The notes: generated by a model from the sequence alone, not told the origin. Counted from the stretch's first letter, positions 17,285 to 27,142 are shown. The stretch: 64,000 nucleotides of DNA from Chryseobacterium sp. JUb7 (GCF_024806495.1 NZ_JANUFF010000005.1:124001-188000); one strand, 5' to 3'. Made by a program: numbers and translations.

Positions 17285-19447
17285 TTATCTCAATCTCTGG
17301 ATTAAAATTAAACTTCTGTATGAATTACCGGTTCCCGGAGAAGCACTTGAAGAAGTTGTAAATGTATTTGTTCCCGGACTTATCGTAAAGTCTACTGTTT
17401 GTGCAGTACCTGTGATATTGATAAAGTCATCGAAATAATAAGTTGTTGTCTGATTTGAACTGTTGGTAAAGTTAACCAAAGAATACTCATTATTATTCAC
17501 AATACTTTTTAGAAAAACATTATTGGCAGAATTTATTCCTCCAAAATTCCCGACCAGTCTTACCTGTACTTTATAAATTCCAGGCTGCAATACGATTCGA
17601 TCTGTTGTTCTTGCTGGTGATCCCTGACCCGCTACTGCAGCTACTGCTGCAGTGATGGATGCACCTACGATTGTATTAATAAAATTCGGTGCTGCATTGG
17701 GAGCATTTCCCATTTCACCTGCGGTATCATTTAAATTAAATCTCAATCCCACTTCTGTATTCACAGCATAGGCAACAGCATTTAAACCCAATCTAAGAAT
17801 CTGCCCTTCTACAGAAACCGTATTATTTTTATAAATATCTCCATTATCATCAATCACTAAACCTGTAGAAGAAGTATTTGTTGGTAAAGTCCCCAGACTT
17901 TCAAATCTTACAGCGCTTGAATTGGCGTTTACATGGAGTCTTCTTGCAGGAGTAGTGGTTCCGATTCCAACATTTCCAGCTGAAGTAATTCTCATACGCT
18001 CATTCAAGCCGCCTCCCAAAGAGTTTCCAAAGTAAAAATCCTCTTCTGCTCCTGTTGTTACGGCTGCTCCTGTTCTGATACTTCCAATTGCCCAGTTTCC
18101 ACCTCCGGAAGTAGGTCCGCTATTGGTAAAATTAAGCAATGAGAAATTCCCGGTTGCTAAAGGCGATGTATTTCTTAAGGTAATAATTCCATACTGATTG
18201 GTTGAAGCTAGCGCATCAATTAAATTATATCTGTTTGCACTTGCCACATCAGAAACCACATGAAGCCTATGGGCCGGAGCCGCCGTTCCTATACCCAATC
18301 TGTGATTTGCGGCATCAATAGAGAGTGTGGTTCCATCAACAGAAAACCCATTGACCGCAGTAGATGTGAATGCCAATGTATTCCCCGCCTGGGTTACAGT
18401 TCTTGGACTCGTTAAGCTCCCGTTAGAATTATAAATATTTACAGAAGCCGATCCGGCATCCTGCCAGCTACCTGTTCCATTGGCATCAGAAGTTAAAATT
18501 TTCCCTGCCGCCTGATTTCCGTCAACAATTCTTATCGCCGGAACTGGAGTTGTGGGAGTTCCACCGGAAACAATATGTAATTTTTGTGCAGGTGTTGAAG
18601 TTCCAATCCCAACATTTCCCGTTGTCGATGCAATCCTAAAACGTTCAACCAAAGTACTTCCGTTAGAATTGCCCATAAAAAAGTCTTCTTCAGTTCCATT
18701 CACGGCAGTAGCGCCGGTACGAACTGAACCAATCTGCCAATTGGCTCCACCTGAAGCAGGTCCGCTATTGGTGAATCCTAATAAGGAATAATTACCTGTA
18801 GCCAAAGGAGAAGTATTTCTTAATGCTAAGAACGCGTATTGATTAGTGGAGTTGGCAGCATCAATAATATTATATCTGTTAGAGATTGCAGTTCCTGAAA
18901 TCAAATGAAATCTTGTCTCTGGTGTTATTGTTCCGATTCCTAATCTATGATTAAATGCATCTATAGAAAAAGTAGACCCATCTACAGAAAAGTGATTGTT
19001 TCCCGACGTTGCAGCATTTGTAAAAGCCAGAGTATTTGTGCCCTGCGTTACACTTCTATTTCCCGTAAGACTTCCATTGGAATTATAAATATTTGTAAAA
19101 CCCGTAGAATTTACTACCTGTTTCCAAATTGTTCCGTCAAAATAATAGTAACCGGTTCCATTTACTTCTGCGACCTGCACCAAACTAGGTGTTGTACCAC
19201 TGGGAGCCGTTATATCTGTTATATAAACCATTGCTCCGCTTTCATTTGCAGAATATGTTCCCGCGACTTTGGCAGCTAATTGCTGTTTGGTAATTCTAGG
19301 AGCTCTAATACCGTCTTTTACCGTTGTTGAAGCACCGTTACCTACTACATCTAAAGTTGTTTGTGGATTGGGTGTATTGATACCAATTTGGGCATTTGAA
19401 TTTGTATATAATGCAACAAATCCAAGAAATAATATAGTCTTCTTCAT
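17285..19447 (-). CDS. Large secreted protein with duplicated module and C-terminal jelly-roll-like domain
   Basis: A 720-residue exported protein of the kind Bacteroidota annotate as hypothetical or tail-fibre-like. The signal peptide ends YTNSNAQ. It is followed by IGINTPNPQTTLDVVGNG, and related GIGTxTPxxxLHxxS units recur through the chain. Residues from about 118 and from about 336 begin two copies of a module of about 190 residues (NIYNSNGSLT, LAFT, FSVDG, RYNxIDA, LRNTSPLATGNxSLL, SGGxNWxIGSxRTGA). The last 110 residues (LQPGIYKVQVRL, SLILIQRLR) resemble a C1q/TNF-like jelly roll. No T9SS domain is seen. The function, probably adhesive or structural, is inference. Confidence 0.8.
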   Translation of the reverse strand: MKKTILFLGFVALYTNSNAQIGINTPNPQTTLDVVGNGASTTVKDGIRAPRITKQQLAAKVAGTYSANESGAMVYITDITAPSGTTPSLVQVAEVNGTGYYYFDGTIWKQVVNSTGFTNIYNSNGSLTGNRSVTQGTNTLAFTNAATSGNNHFSVDGSTFSIDAFNHRLGIGTITPETRFHLISGTAISNRYNIIDAANSTNQYAFLALRNTSPLATGNYSLLGFTNSGPASGGANWQIGSVRTGATAVNGTEEDFFMGNSNGSTLVERFRIASTTGNVGIGTSTPAQKLHIVSGGTPTTPVPAIRIVDGNQAAGKILTSDANGTGSWQDAGSASVNIYNSNGSLTSPRTVTQAGNTLAFTSTAVNGFSVDGTTLSIDAANHRLGIGTAAPAHRLHVVSDVASANRYNLIDALASTNQYGIITLRNTSPLATGNFSLLNFTNSGPTSGGGNWAIGSIRTGAAVTTGAEEDFYFGNSLGGGLNERMRITSAGNVGIGTTTPARRLHVNANSSAVRFESLGTLPTNTSSTGLVIDDNGDIYKNNTVSVEGQILRLGLNAVAYAVNTEVGLRFNLNDTAGEMGNAPNAAPNFINTIVGASITAAVAAVAGQGSPARTTDRIVLQPGIYKVQVRLVGNFGGINSANNVFLKSIVNNNEYSLVNFTNSSNQTTTYYFDDFINITGTAQTVDFTISPGTNTFTTSSSASPGTGNSYRSLILIQRLR
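17930..19095. repeat. Duplicated coding segment inside the large secreted protein gene
   Basis: Two diverged copies, at about 17930-18441 and about 18585-19095, begin with the same GGAATTATAAATATTT-like stretch and encode matching modules at a spacing of about 654 nt. The boundaries are approximate. It is an intragenic duplication. Confidence 0.7.
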
Positions 19448-19587
19448 AAAAATTGAATTTTTAATGAAAATAATAATTACTTCTGAGAAATAATGTTAAA
19501 AAATAAATTTTAACATTATTGATTAATTAAAAAAATTAATGACCACATCAAAAAGAGATTGTTTTTATTATTTAAATTTTTAATCAT

Positions 19588-19614
19588 AAAAAAAGCCCTG
19601 CAAAAACAAGGCTT
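19588..19614 (-). terminator. Intrinsic terminator of metF and the methionine cluster
   Basis: On the minus strand AAGCCTTG pairs with CAGGGCTT (one G-U) and is followed by TTTTT. It lies just past the metF stop codon and closes the cluster. Confidence 0.8.
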
Positions 19615-19638
19615 AAAAATCAAATCATTTTTACTTTA

Positions 19639-20598
19639 TTAGAATAGCTCTCCGGCTACTTTTTTGATATTATCACTTTTACCCATTGAATAAAAATGTA
19701 AAACAGGAACCTTAAAATCAAGCAATTCCCTGCATTGATTGATTGCCCATTCAATTCCTATCTGCTTTACAGCTTCATTATTTTTTGCTTTTTCCACTTC
19801 ATTAATTAATTCTTCCGGTAAATCAATTTTAAAAATCTGAGGAAGAATTTTTAAATGTTTTTTAGTTGCAATAGGTTTAATTCCCGGAATAATAGGAACT
19901 GTAATTCCCATTTCACGAGCTTTTGTAACAAATTCTATATATTTTTTATTGTCAAAAAACATTTGAGTTACAATATAATCTGCTCCTGCATCAACTTTCT
20001 GTTTCAGCCATTTCAAATCATAGTTCATAGAAGGTGCTTCCATATGCTTTTCAGGATATCCCGCTACACCAATGCAGAATTTGTTGTGTTCTTCACATTC
20101 CTTATCTTCATTATGCAGATATTTCCCTCTTCCTAAATCATTAATCTGATGAACCAAATCCATTGCACTTGCATGACCACCCTGAGTTGGCTCGAAATAT
20201 TGGTGACCTTTCATTGCATCCCCTCTCAGCGCCATTATATTATCAATTCCCAAATACATACAGTCGACCAAAAGATATTCCGTTTCTTCTTTGGTAAATC
20301 CTCCACAAAGCAGATGCGGAACGGTATCTACATTATATTTATGTTGAATTGCGGCACAAATCCCCAATGTTCCGGGACGCATTCTTGTGATTCGACGCTC
20401 CATCAAACCGTTACCTTTATCAATATAAATATACTCCTCTCTGGAAGTTGTAACATCGATAAATGGTGGTTTAAACTCCATCAAAGGATCAATATTCCTG
20501 TATAAATCTTCAATCCCGATTCCCTTTTGCGGCGGAACAACCTCGAGGGAAAACAAAGTTTTTCCGTTTGCGTTTTTTATGTGATCTGTTATCTTCAT
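19639..20598 (-). CDS. metF: 5,10-methylenetetrahydrofolate reductase
   Basis: A 319-residue flavoenzyme that makes 5-methyl-THF, the methyl donor for methionine synthase. Family segments in order are FSLEVVPPQKG near the N-terminus (catalytic Glu), FIDVTTSRE, TVPHLLCGG, NIMALRGD, YIVTQMFFDNKKY and PIIPGIKPI. The start was set at the ATG at 20598 (MKITDHIKN). The open frame runs 25 codons further upstream, but those residues come from an inverted repeat and do not fit the family. It is the last gene of the minus-strand methionine cluster, about 90 bp after metH. Confidence 0.95.
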   Translation of the reverse strand: MKITDHIKNANGKTLFSLEVVPPQKGIGIEDLYRNIDPLMEFKPPFIDVTTSREEYIYIDKGNGLMERRITRMRPGTLGICAAIQHKYNVDTVPHLLCGGFTKEETEYLLVDCMYLGIDNIMALRGDAMKGHQYFEPTQGGHASAMDLVHQINDLGRGKYLHNEDKECEEHNKFCIGVAGYPEKHMEAPSMNYDLKWLKQKVDAGADYIVTQMFFDNKKYIEFVTKAREMGITVPIIPGIKPIATKKHLKILPQIFKIDLPEELINEVEKAKNNEAVKQIGIEWAINQCRELLDFKVPVLHFYSMGKSDNIKKVAGELF

Positions 20599-20609
20599 TT
20601 TATATTTTT

Positions 20610-20674
20610 GTTGAGTGTTGAAAGTTGCTACTTGATGGACACGATGGTAAAACCAGCAACCAACAACTGCCAAC
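20610..20674. repeat. Imperfect inverted repeat between metH and metF
   Basis: GTTGAGTGTTGAAAGTTGCT (from 20610) faces AGCAACCAACAACTGCCAAC (from 20654). The inner GTTGCT/AGCAAC pairing is exact. A related sequence, AACTTTCAACTCAAC, occurs at 56901-56915, so this looks like a dispersed intergenic element. Confidence 0.55.
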
Positions 20675-20688
20675 CATTAACTTTTATA

Positions 20689-23349
20689 TTAATCTGCTAA
20701 ATTCGGTGACAACCATTTTCTGGCTTCCTGTAAAGAAATTCCTTTTCTTTTAGAATAATCTTTCAATTGATCTTCCGTGATTTTACCCAATCCGAAATAT
20801 TTTGCATGAGGACTACCAAAATAATATCCGGAAACAGCAGCCGTTGGAAACATTGCCAGACTTTCTGTAAGATAAACTCCGATTTTCTCTTCCACCTTTA
20901 AAAGATCCCAAATCGCATGTTTTTCTAAATGATCGGGACACGCAGGATAACCTGGTGCAGGACGAATTCCTTTATATTTTTCGGCAATCAGATCTTCGTT
21001 ACTTAAGCTTTCCTGATTGGCGTAGCCCCAATACTCAGTTCTGACTTTTTTATGTAAAAATTCGGCATAAGCCTCCGCAAAACGGTCTGCTAGGGCTTTT
21101 ACCATAATCGCGTTGTAGTCGTCATTTGCTTTTTCGTATTCTTCAGACAATTCATCTGTTCCGAAACCCGTCGTAACACAGAAAGCTCCCATATAATCGG
21201 TTTTTCCGGAACTTTGAGGCGCGATAAAGTCACTCAATGCGATATAATCTTTTCCTTTCGACTTCTGAGATTGCTGTCTTAATGTTAAAAACTTAACCTG
21301 TTCCTGATCATTTTCATCAAAAATTAAAATATCATCCGTTTCAGTTGAATTTGCTTTAAAAATTCCGAAAATAGCTTTTGCGGTTAATAATTTTCCGTCC
21401 AGAATTTTCTTTAAAATAACCTGGGCATCTTTAAATAATTCCGTTGCCTGAGCTCCCACAACCTCATCTTTTAAAATTTCAGGATATTTCCCGTGCAGAT
21501 CCCAGCTTCTGAAAAATGGTGACCAGTCGATGAAAGGAACCAATTCATTCAAATCCTGATTTTCAAAAATCTGAATACCTAAATTGTTCGGTGTGAAAAT
21601 TTCTTCATTTTCCCAGTCAATTTTAAACTTATCTTTTCTTGCATCCTCAATGGAAACATAATTTTTATCGACCTGTCTGTTTAAAAATTTCTCTCTGAAA
21701 TCAGAATAATCATTCTTTAGATCCTCAACATATTCTTTATTTCTGTCTCCCAATAAAGAACTTACTACGTTTACGGCTCTTGAAGCATCATTTACGTGAA
21801 CGACAGCGTTTTTATATTTTAAATCTATTTTCACAGCGGTATGCGCTTTTGAAGTTGTCGCACCACCAATTAACAATGGAAAATCCAGATTTTGTCTTTC
21901 CAATTCCTGTGCGATATACACCATTTCATCCAGACTTGGTGTAATCAAACCGCTCAATCCAATTACGTCTACTTTTTCAGCAATCGCTGTCTGAATAATT
22001 TTTTCGGCAGGAACCATTACACCAAGGTCAACAATTTCATAGTTGTTACAACCCAGTACAACGCTTACAATATTTTTACCGATATCGTGAACATCACCTT
22101 TTACCGTTGCCATCAAAATCTTCCCATTGGCTGGTCTTGAGCCGTCTTTTTCCGCTTCGATAAATGGCTGTAAATAAGCCACGGCTTTTTTCATTACCCT
22201 TGCCGATTTTACAACCTGAGGCAAGAACATTTTTCCGCTTCCGAATAAATCTCCTACAACGCCCATTCCTGTCATTAAGTTAATTTCAATCACATGAAGT
22301 GGTTTTGCAGCCTGCAGTCTTGCTTCCTCAACATCTTCCTCAATGAAACGGTCGATTCCTTTTACCAAAGAATGAGTAATTCTATCCTGTAAAGGTTTTG
22401 TACGCCATTCAAGCTCTTCAACTTTTTCTTTTTTGACAGATTTATGCTTTTCGGAATAATCAAGAAGTCGCTCTGTAGCATCTTCTCTTTTATCAAGAAT
22501 TACATCTTCAACAAGCTCAAGAAGCTCTTTATTAATTTCATCATAAACCTCCAGCATCGCGGGATTTACGATTCCCATATTCATCCCCGCCTGAATTGCA
22601 TGGTACAGGAAAACCGAGTGCATCGCTTCCCTCACCGTATCATTTCCACGGAACGAGAACGAAACATTGGAAACTCCACCGCTCACAGAAGCATATGGAA
22701 GATTCTGGCGAACCCATCTCGTTGCTTCGATAAAATCGATTGCATTTCTTCGGTGTTCATCCATTCCTGTTGCGACAGGGAAAATATTTAAATCAAAAAT
22801 AATATCTTCAGCAGGAAAATTTAATTCATTCACCAAAAGATCATAAGAACGCTTCGAAATCTCGATTCTTCGTTCGTAAGTATCGGCCTGTCCAACCTCA
22901 TCAAACGCCATAACAATCATCGCAGCTCCGTACCTTTTAATCGCTTTTGCATGTTTGATGAATTCTTCTTCACCTTCTTTTAAGCTGATGGAATTCACCA
23001 CACATTTTCCTTGGGCAACCTGAAGTCCAGCCTCCAAAATTTCCCACTTTGAAGAGTCGATCATCAAAGGAATTCTGGAAATATCCGGCTCAGAAGCGAT
23101 TAAATTTAAAAATTTAATCATCGAAGCTTTCCCATCAATCAATCCGTCGTCGAAATTGACATCAAGAATCTGTGCACCGCCTTCAACCTGATGGCGTGCA
23201 ATATCCAGAGCTTCCCCGAACTTTTCTTCTTTTATTAATCTTAAAAATTTCTTTGAACCGGCAACATTGGTTCTTTCCCCAACGTTGATAAAATTACTTT
23301 CCGGTGTAATAATCAAAGGCTCAAGCCCCGATAATCTTAAATATTTCAT
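20689..23349 (-). CDS. metH: Cobalamin-dependent methionine synthase, C-terminal three modules
   Basis: An 886-residue polypeptide carrying every MetH module except the homocysteine-binding one. The pterin-binding barrel is near the N-terminus ([14 protein letters not shown]). The cap and B12-binding domain contain the His ligand in [13 protein letters not shown] near residue 419, with [13 protein letters not shown] after it. The AdoMet-dependent reactivation domain is near the C-terminus ([12 protein letters not shown] near 793, ending YFGLGKI and QARKWL). The ATG at 23349 is preferred over the in-frame TTG at 23352. The desaturase stop codon lies 4 nt upstream, so translational coupling is likely. 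The missing module is encoded by the gene at 24528-25538. Confidence 0.95.
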   Translation of the reverse strand: MKYLRLSGLEPLIITPESNFINVGERTNVAGSKKFLRLIKEEKFGEALDIARHQVEGGAQILDVNFDDGLIDGKASMIKFLNLIASEPDISRIPLMIDSSKWEILEAGLQVAQGKCVVNSISLKEGEEEFIKHAKAIKRYGAAMIVMAFDEVGQADTYERRIEISKRSYDLLVNELNFPAEDIIFDLNIFPVATGMDEHRRNAIDFIEATRWVRQNLPYASVSGGVSNVSFSFRGNDTVREAMHSVFLYHAIQAGMNMGIVNPAMLEVYDEINKELLELVEDVILDKREDATERLLDYSEKHKSVKKEKVEELEWRTKPLQDRITHSLVKGIDRFIEEDVEEARLQAAKPLHVIEINLMTGMGVVGDLFGSGKMFLPQVVKSARVMKKAVAYLQPFIEAEKDGSRPANGKILMATVKGDVHDIGKNIVSVVLGCNNYEIVDLGVMVPAEKIIQTAIAEKVDVIGLSGLITPSLDEMVYIAQELERQNLDFPLLIGGATTSKAHTAVKIDLKYKNAVVHVNDASRAVNVVSSLLGDRNKEYVEDLKNDYSDFREKFLNRQVDKNYVSIEDARKDKFKIDWENEEIFTPNNLGIQIFENQDLNELVPFIDWSPFFRSWDLHGKYPEILKDEVVGAQATELFKDAQVILKKILDGKLLTAKAIFGIFKANSTETDDILIFDENDQEQVKFLTLRQQSQKSKGKDYIALSDFIAPQSSGKTDYMGAFCVTTGFGTDELSEEYEKANDDYNAIMVKALADRFAEAYAEFLHKKVRTEYWGYANQESLSNEDLIAEKYKGIRPAPGYPACPDHLEKHAIWDLLKVEEKIGVYLTESLAMFPTAAVSGYYFGSPHAKYFGLGKITEDQLKDYSKRKGISLQEARKWLSPNLAD

Positions 23350-23353
23350 CAAT

Positions 23354-24445
23354 TTATTCTTCTAAAATAAAATATGCGTTATTCGCATTTTGCTTCAGCA
23401 AATCAACATGTTTGCCCAAAGCAGTAAAAATTGGAAACCTTTTGTACGCCAAATTGTGTTCTTTGGCAAATTCTTCGATTTCCTCTGTAATTTCATTATA
23501 ATAGCAATAGCTGTAGTTAGGGAAAAGATGATGGGCAACGTGAAAGTTGAAATTTCCCAGCACATTTCTTACAAACCAGTTATTTTCCTGTAAATCATTG
23601 GTGACTTCAAATTGATGATGAAGCCAGCTAAAAGGCAGTCCGTTCTTTTCATCAAGTCTCGGAAAGGCATTGTCAGGAAGCGGATGTAAAGGCAACAACA
23701 CAAAAAGTGCAAAAATACTCGCCGCGATTACCTGCAAAAACCAAGCTCCCAAAGCCAAACCGACAGATACCTTAAAAAATAAAACAGGAACTGCAATCTG
23801 ATAGAAAAAATAGAACAGTTTATAGGCAACCATTTTCACTTTTTCAATAGCCGGAATTGCTCCCTGCGTTTTCAGAATCACTCTTTCTTTGTCGAAAAAG
23901 TCTCTGAAATCTCGGATAAACATCCAATTAAAAAGATATAAAGGATATACCAGAAAGAAAAAGAAGTGTTGATACTTTTGAACACCTTTCGCTTTAATCC
24001 ATGGAACGATTAATAAAAGTCCGCTTTGTTCGATGTCGGTATCCCAACCATCAACATTTGGATAAGCGTGATGTGCTGCGATATGTCTTTTTTTCCAGAT
24101 ATAGGAATTCGCTCCTACAAAATCGAAAATCTGCAAAACCAAACTGTTTAGTCTCTTCCTTTTGTAAATATTATTGTGGGCTGCTTCGTGAATTAAATTC
24201 AAATAAATCAACACCAAAGAAATTCCCATCAACACAAAACTCGAAATGTAAACCCACGATTTATCCACATTAAAAAGAGCAAACACATATAAACCAAAAT
24301 AGACCAAAGGCAAAATAATGGCTTTGATCTGAATATAAATGTCCCTGTTTTCGGGAATGGCTTCTACACGCTGGTTCACTTTTTTTCTTAGTTCATTAAA
24401 CAGTTTTATATCCTCTGAATCTTTTAAGTAAATCGGCTTTTCCAT
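23354..24445 (-). CDS. Membrane fatty acid desaturase
   Basis: A 363-residue integral membrane di-iron desaturase. Three His boxes are present: HEAAHNN near residue 84, HIAAHHAYP near 118 and FHVAHHLFP near 297. Hydrophobic helices lie between them (for example [14 protein letters not shown] and [15 protein letters not shown]). It would introduce a double bond into acyl-lipid or acyl-CoA chains. Its position is odd: it sits between the two halves of methionine synthase, on the same strand, 4 nt before metH. A perfect 13-bp inverted repeat ends at its start codon, suggesting its own control. The exact substrate and double-bond position cannot be read from sequence. Confidence 0.92.
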   Translation of the reverse strand: MEKPIYLKDSEDIKLFNELRKKVNQRVEAIPENRDIYIQIKAIILPLVYFGLYVFALFNVDKSWVYISSFVLMGISLVLIYLNLIHEAAHNNIYKRKRLNSLVLQIFDFVGANSYIWKKRHIAAHHAYPNVDGWDTDIEQSGLLLIVPWIKAKGVQKYQHFFFFLVYPLYLFNWMFIRDFRDFFDKERVILKTQGAIPAIEKVKMVAYKLFYFFYQIAVPVLFFKVSVGLALGAWFLQVIAASIFALFVLLPLHPLPDNAFPRLDEKNGLPFSWLHHQFEVTNDLQENNWFVRNVLGNFNFHVAHHLFPNYSYCYYNEITEEIEEFAKEHNLAYKRFPIFTALGKHVDLLKQNANNAYFILEE

Positions 24446-24481
24446 AATATTAAATTTGTGTGATATTTAAATTTAATATTA
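24445..24481 (-). promoter_or_regulatory. Perfect 13-bp inverted repeat at the desaturase start codon
   Basis: TAATATTAAATTT (24445-24457) and AAATTTAATATTA (24469-24481) are exact reverse complements around an 11-nt loop. On the minus strand the 3' arm ends at the A of the desaturase ATG. It could be an mRNA hairpin over the initiation region or a palindromic operator. The spacer to metH-N is only 82 bp. Confidence 0.6.
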
Positions 24482-24527
24482 AAAACCGTTCCTTTTATTA
24501 TCGATTCAATAAAAAAAATCTATTAAA

Positions 24528-25538
24528 TCAGACAAATTCCTTCAATTTTCTTGGGGGATATTGCGCTACCAGATCTGCAATTGCTTTAATGTGGTCCGGC
24601 GTTGTCCCGCAACAGCCTCCGATAATGTTGATCAATCCTTTTTCTACATATTCTTTAATCTGTCCCGCCATATCTTCTGGTGTTTCGTCATATTTTCCGA
24701 AAGCGTTTGGAAGACCTGCATTCGGATAAGCTGAAACGTGAAATTCTGAATTGTGAGCCAATGTTTCCAAATAAGGTGTCAACTGATTCGCTCCCAAAGC
24801 ACAATTAAAACCAACACTTAATAAATTCAAATGCGAAACAGAAATTAAAAACGCTTCTGCAGTTTGTCCGCTCAAAGTCCTTCCTGACGCATCAGTAATC
24901 GTTCCTGAAACCATAATTGGAATTTTAATTCCTCTTTCATCCTGAATTTCATCAATCGCGAATAATGCAGCTTTTGCATTCAACGTATCAAAAATTGTTT
25001 CCACTAACAGAATATCCGAACCTCCGTCTAATAACGCTTCTGACTGTTGCTTATAAGCAATTCTCAATTCATCAAAAGTGATGGCTCTGTAACCAGGATC
25101 GTTTACGTCAGGACTTAAACTTGCCGTTCTGTTTGTCGGACCGATAGAACCTGCTACAAATCTTGGCTTGTCAGGATTTTGAGTCGTGAATTCATCACAT
25201 ACTTTTCTGGCAATTTTCGCAGATTCGTAGTTTAATTCATACACCAAATCTTCCATGTGATAATCAGCCATCGCAATTGTAGTTCCCGAAAACGTATTCG
25301 TTTCCAGAATATCGGCTCCTGCTTCCAAATATTTTCTGTGAACTTCTTCGATTGAATGAGGCTGCGTTAATGACAATAAATCATTATTTCCTTTTACAGG
25401 ATGCTCCCAATCTTTGAAACGCTCGCCACGATAGTCTTCTTCTTCAAATTTGTATCGTTGAAGCATTGTTCCCATCGCTCCGTCAAGAATTAAAATTCTT
25501 TCGGATAATGCTTTATATAATTGTTCTGAATTTTTCAT
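24528..25538 (-). CDS. Methionine synthase homocysteine-binding subunit (split MetH N-terminal module)
   Basis: A 336-residue homocysteine S-methyltransferase domain matching the N-terminal module of MetH. Segments are [45 protein letters not shown] and [16 protein letters not shown]. The zinc thiolates are in FNCALGA and GGCCGTTP. It ends shortly after the zinc site, where full MetH would continue into the pterin domain. That remainder is encoded downstream at 20689-23349, after a desaturase gene. Split MetH is known in Flavobacteriia. It follows the metZ-like gene with a 96-bp spacer holding a hairpin repeat. Confidence 0.94.
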   Translation of the reverse strand: MKNSEQLYKALSERILILDGAMGTMLQRYKFEEEDYRGERFKDWEHPVKGNNDLLSLTQPHSIEEVHRKYLEAGADILETNTFSGTTIAMADYHMEDLVYELNYESAKIARKVCDEFTTQNPDKPRFVAGSIGPTNRTASLSPDVNDPGYRAITFDELRIAYKQQSEALLDGGSDILLVETIFDTLNAKAALFAIDEIQDERGIKIPIMVSGTITDASGRTLSGQTAEAFLISVSHLNLLSVGFNCALGANQLTPYLETLAHNSEFHVSAYPNAGLPNAFGKYDETPEDMAGQIKEYVEKGLINIIGGCCGTTPDHIKAIADLVAQYPPRKLKEFV

Positions 25539-25583
25539 TTTATTTATTTTTTCATCGTTGAATTAATTCGTGATCGATATTTT

Positions 25584-25631
25584 ATCCATAGGTTTCACCT
25601 ACGGCTATTGTTGTTGAACCCTTCAGGTTCG
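25584..25631. repeat. REP-like double-hairpin repeat, single copy after metZ-like gene
   Basis: CCATAGGTTTCACCTACGG and AACCCTTCAGGTT are joined by a short linker. Each half can fold as a small hairpin with a 3-nt loop. The sequence closely matches the three tandem copies at 26973-27149. It ends 3 nt before the stop codon of the metZ-like gene. Confidence 0.8.
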
Positions 25632-25634
25632 TTG

Positions 25635-26834
25635 TTAATCCAATGCCTGTTTTAAATCTGCAATGATATCATCTACATTTTCCAATCCAACCGAGCAACG
25701 AACCAAACCTGCTGTGATTCCTACTTCATTTCTTTCTTCATCTGATAGTTTGGAATGCGTTGTAGAAGCAGGGTGCGTAACAATAGTTCTCGTGTCTCCA
25801 AGATTTGCAGAAAGTGAACACATTTTAATTTTATCTAAAAAGTTTCTTCCGCCTTCAATTCCACCTTTTATTTCGAATGCTACGATATTTCCGCCTAGCT
25901 TCATTTGCTTTTTTGCCACTTCATAACTTGGATGAGATGGTAAGAAAGGATATTTCGTCAATTCTACATTCGGATGACTTTCTAAAAACTCAGCAACCTT
26001 TAAAGCATTTTCACAATGTTTTTCAACACGGATTGCCAACGTTTCCAAACTTTTTGACAAAACCCAGGCATTGAAAGGCGACATTGCGGGTCCTGTATTT
26101 CTTGCGAAAAGATAAATTTCACGAATTAAATCTTCTCTTCCAACTGCTACTCCACCCAAAACACGACCTTGCCCATCAATCAATTTTGTTGCTGAATGTA
26201 CCACGATATCTGCTCCATATTTTATGGGCTGTTGCAGATAAGGTGTTGCGAAACAGTTATCCACAATGAAAATCAGATTATGTTTTTTTGCAATCTGTCC
26301 AAAAAACTCTAAATCCAACACCTCAATCGCCGGATTGGTAGGTGTTTCCAGATATAAAATTTTTGTATTAGGCTGAATATATTTTTCAACGTTTTCAGCA
26401 TCTTCCGCTTTGAAATAGGTTGTTTCAATATTCCATTTTGGAAAATATTTTGTGAATAACGTGTGTGTCGAACCGAAAACTGACTGACAGCTTACAATAT
26501 GATCACCCGCATTAAGCAAAGTGGCAAAAGTTGAATAAATCGCTGCCATTCCTGTTGCGAAAGCATATCCTGCTTCTGCACCTTCCATTTTGGCAATTTT
26601 ATCGGTGAATTCCGTTACATTCGGATTTGAAAACCGGCTGTACAAATTCTTTGGTTTTTCTTCTGCAAAACTCGCTCTCATATCTTCCGCATCCTGAAAA
26701 ATAAAGCTGGAAGTTAAATACAAAGGCGTTGAATGCTCATCAAACTGAGTTCTTTCCGTTTGGGTTCTGATGGCAAGTGTTTCAAAATTTGACAGTTGCT
26801 CGTTGTTAGTTTCTGGTTGAAAATTATCGCTCAT
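25635..26834 (-). CDS. O-acyl-homoserine sulfhydrylase (MetZ/MetY-type PLP enzyme)
   Basis: A 399-residue member of the Cys/Met-metabolism PLP family. Motifs are YSRFSNPNVTEFTDKIAKME, ATGMAAIYS, LYLETPTNP, IVDNCFATPYLQQP and the PLP-lysine segment VVHSATKLIDGQGRVLGG. The IDGQGR stretch is typical of O-succinylhomoserine sulfhydrylases (MetZ). MetX encoded nearby may supply O-acetyl- or O-succinylhomoserine, so the acyl group is not certain. Its product would be homocysteine made directly from sulfide, and no separate cystathionine lyase is in the window. It lies between homoserine dehydrogenase and the methionine synthase genes. Confidence 0.9.
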   Translation of the reverse strand: MSDNFQPETNNEQLSNFETLAIRTQTERTQFDEHSTPLYLTSSFIFQDAEDMRASFAEEKPKNLYSRFSNPNVTEFTDKIAKMEGAEAGYAFATGMAAIYSTFATLLNAGDHIVSCQSVFGSTHTLFTKYFPKWNIETTYFKAEDAENVEKYIQPNTKILYLETPTNPAIEVLDLEFFGQIAKKHNLIFIVDNCFATPYLQQPIKYGADIVVHSATKLIDGQGRVLGGVAVGREDLIREIYLFARNTGPAMSPFNAWVLSKSLETLAIRVEKHCENALKVAEFLESHPNVELTKYPFLPSHPSYEVAKKQMKLGGNIVAFEIKGGIEGGRNFLDKIKMCSLSANLGDTRTIVTHPASTTHSKLSDEERNEVGITAGLVRCSVGLENVDDIIADLKQALD

Positions 26835-27142
26835 AAACCTGTTTATCTTTTTAGCAATGCATCAATTTAATGATGATTTTTTTCAATTTTTAAATTGATG
26901 CGTTACTATTTTATTATATTTTTATTCTATTATTTTTTGATAGGGGTTTCATCCTACCGTTATTTTTTATTTTTCCATAGGTTTCACCTACGGCTATTGA
27001 TATTGAACCCTTCGGGTTTTCTGATTATTTCTTCCATAGGTTTCACCTACGGCTACTAATATTGAACCCTTCGGGTTCGCTGATTATTTCTTCCATAGGT
27101 TTCACCTACGGCTACTAATATTGAACCCTTCGGGTTCGCTGA
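26835..27142. other. 308-bp spacer between homoserine dehydrogenase and metZ-like genes
   Basis: No gene is visible. Reading in the direction of transcription (right to left) it holds three tandem 59-bp double-hairpin repeats, a degenerate related segment at 26941-26961 (TAGGGGTTTCATCCTACCG), an AT-rich stretch, and a 15-bp inverted repeat at 26856-26904. The repeats begin at the stop codon of the upstream gene. Confidence 0.7.
26856..26904. repeat. 15-bp inverted repeat in the leader of the metZ-like gene
   Basis: AATGCATCAATTTAA (26856-26870) and TTAAATTGATGCGTT (26890-26904) are reverse complements except for one G-T wobble, around a 19-nt loop. It lies 22 bp upstream of the metZ-like start codon and could be a leader hairpin or an operator. 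Confidence 0.6.

Noticed and set aside
20599..20673. Upstream extension of metF
   Set aside because: The 25 extra codons read through an intergenic inverted repeat. The family N-terminus starts at the ATG at 20598.
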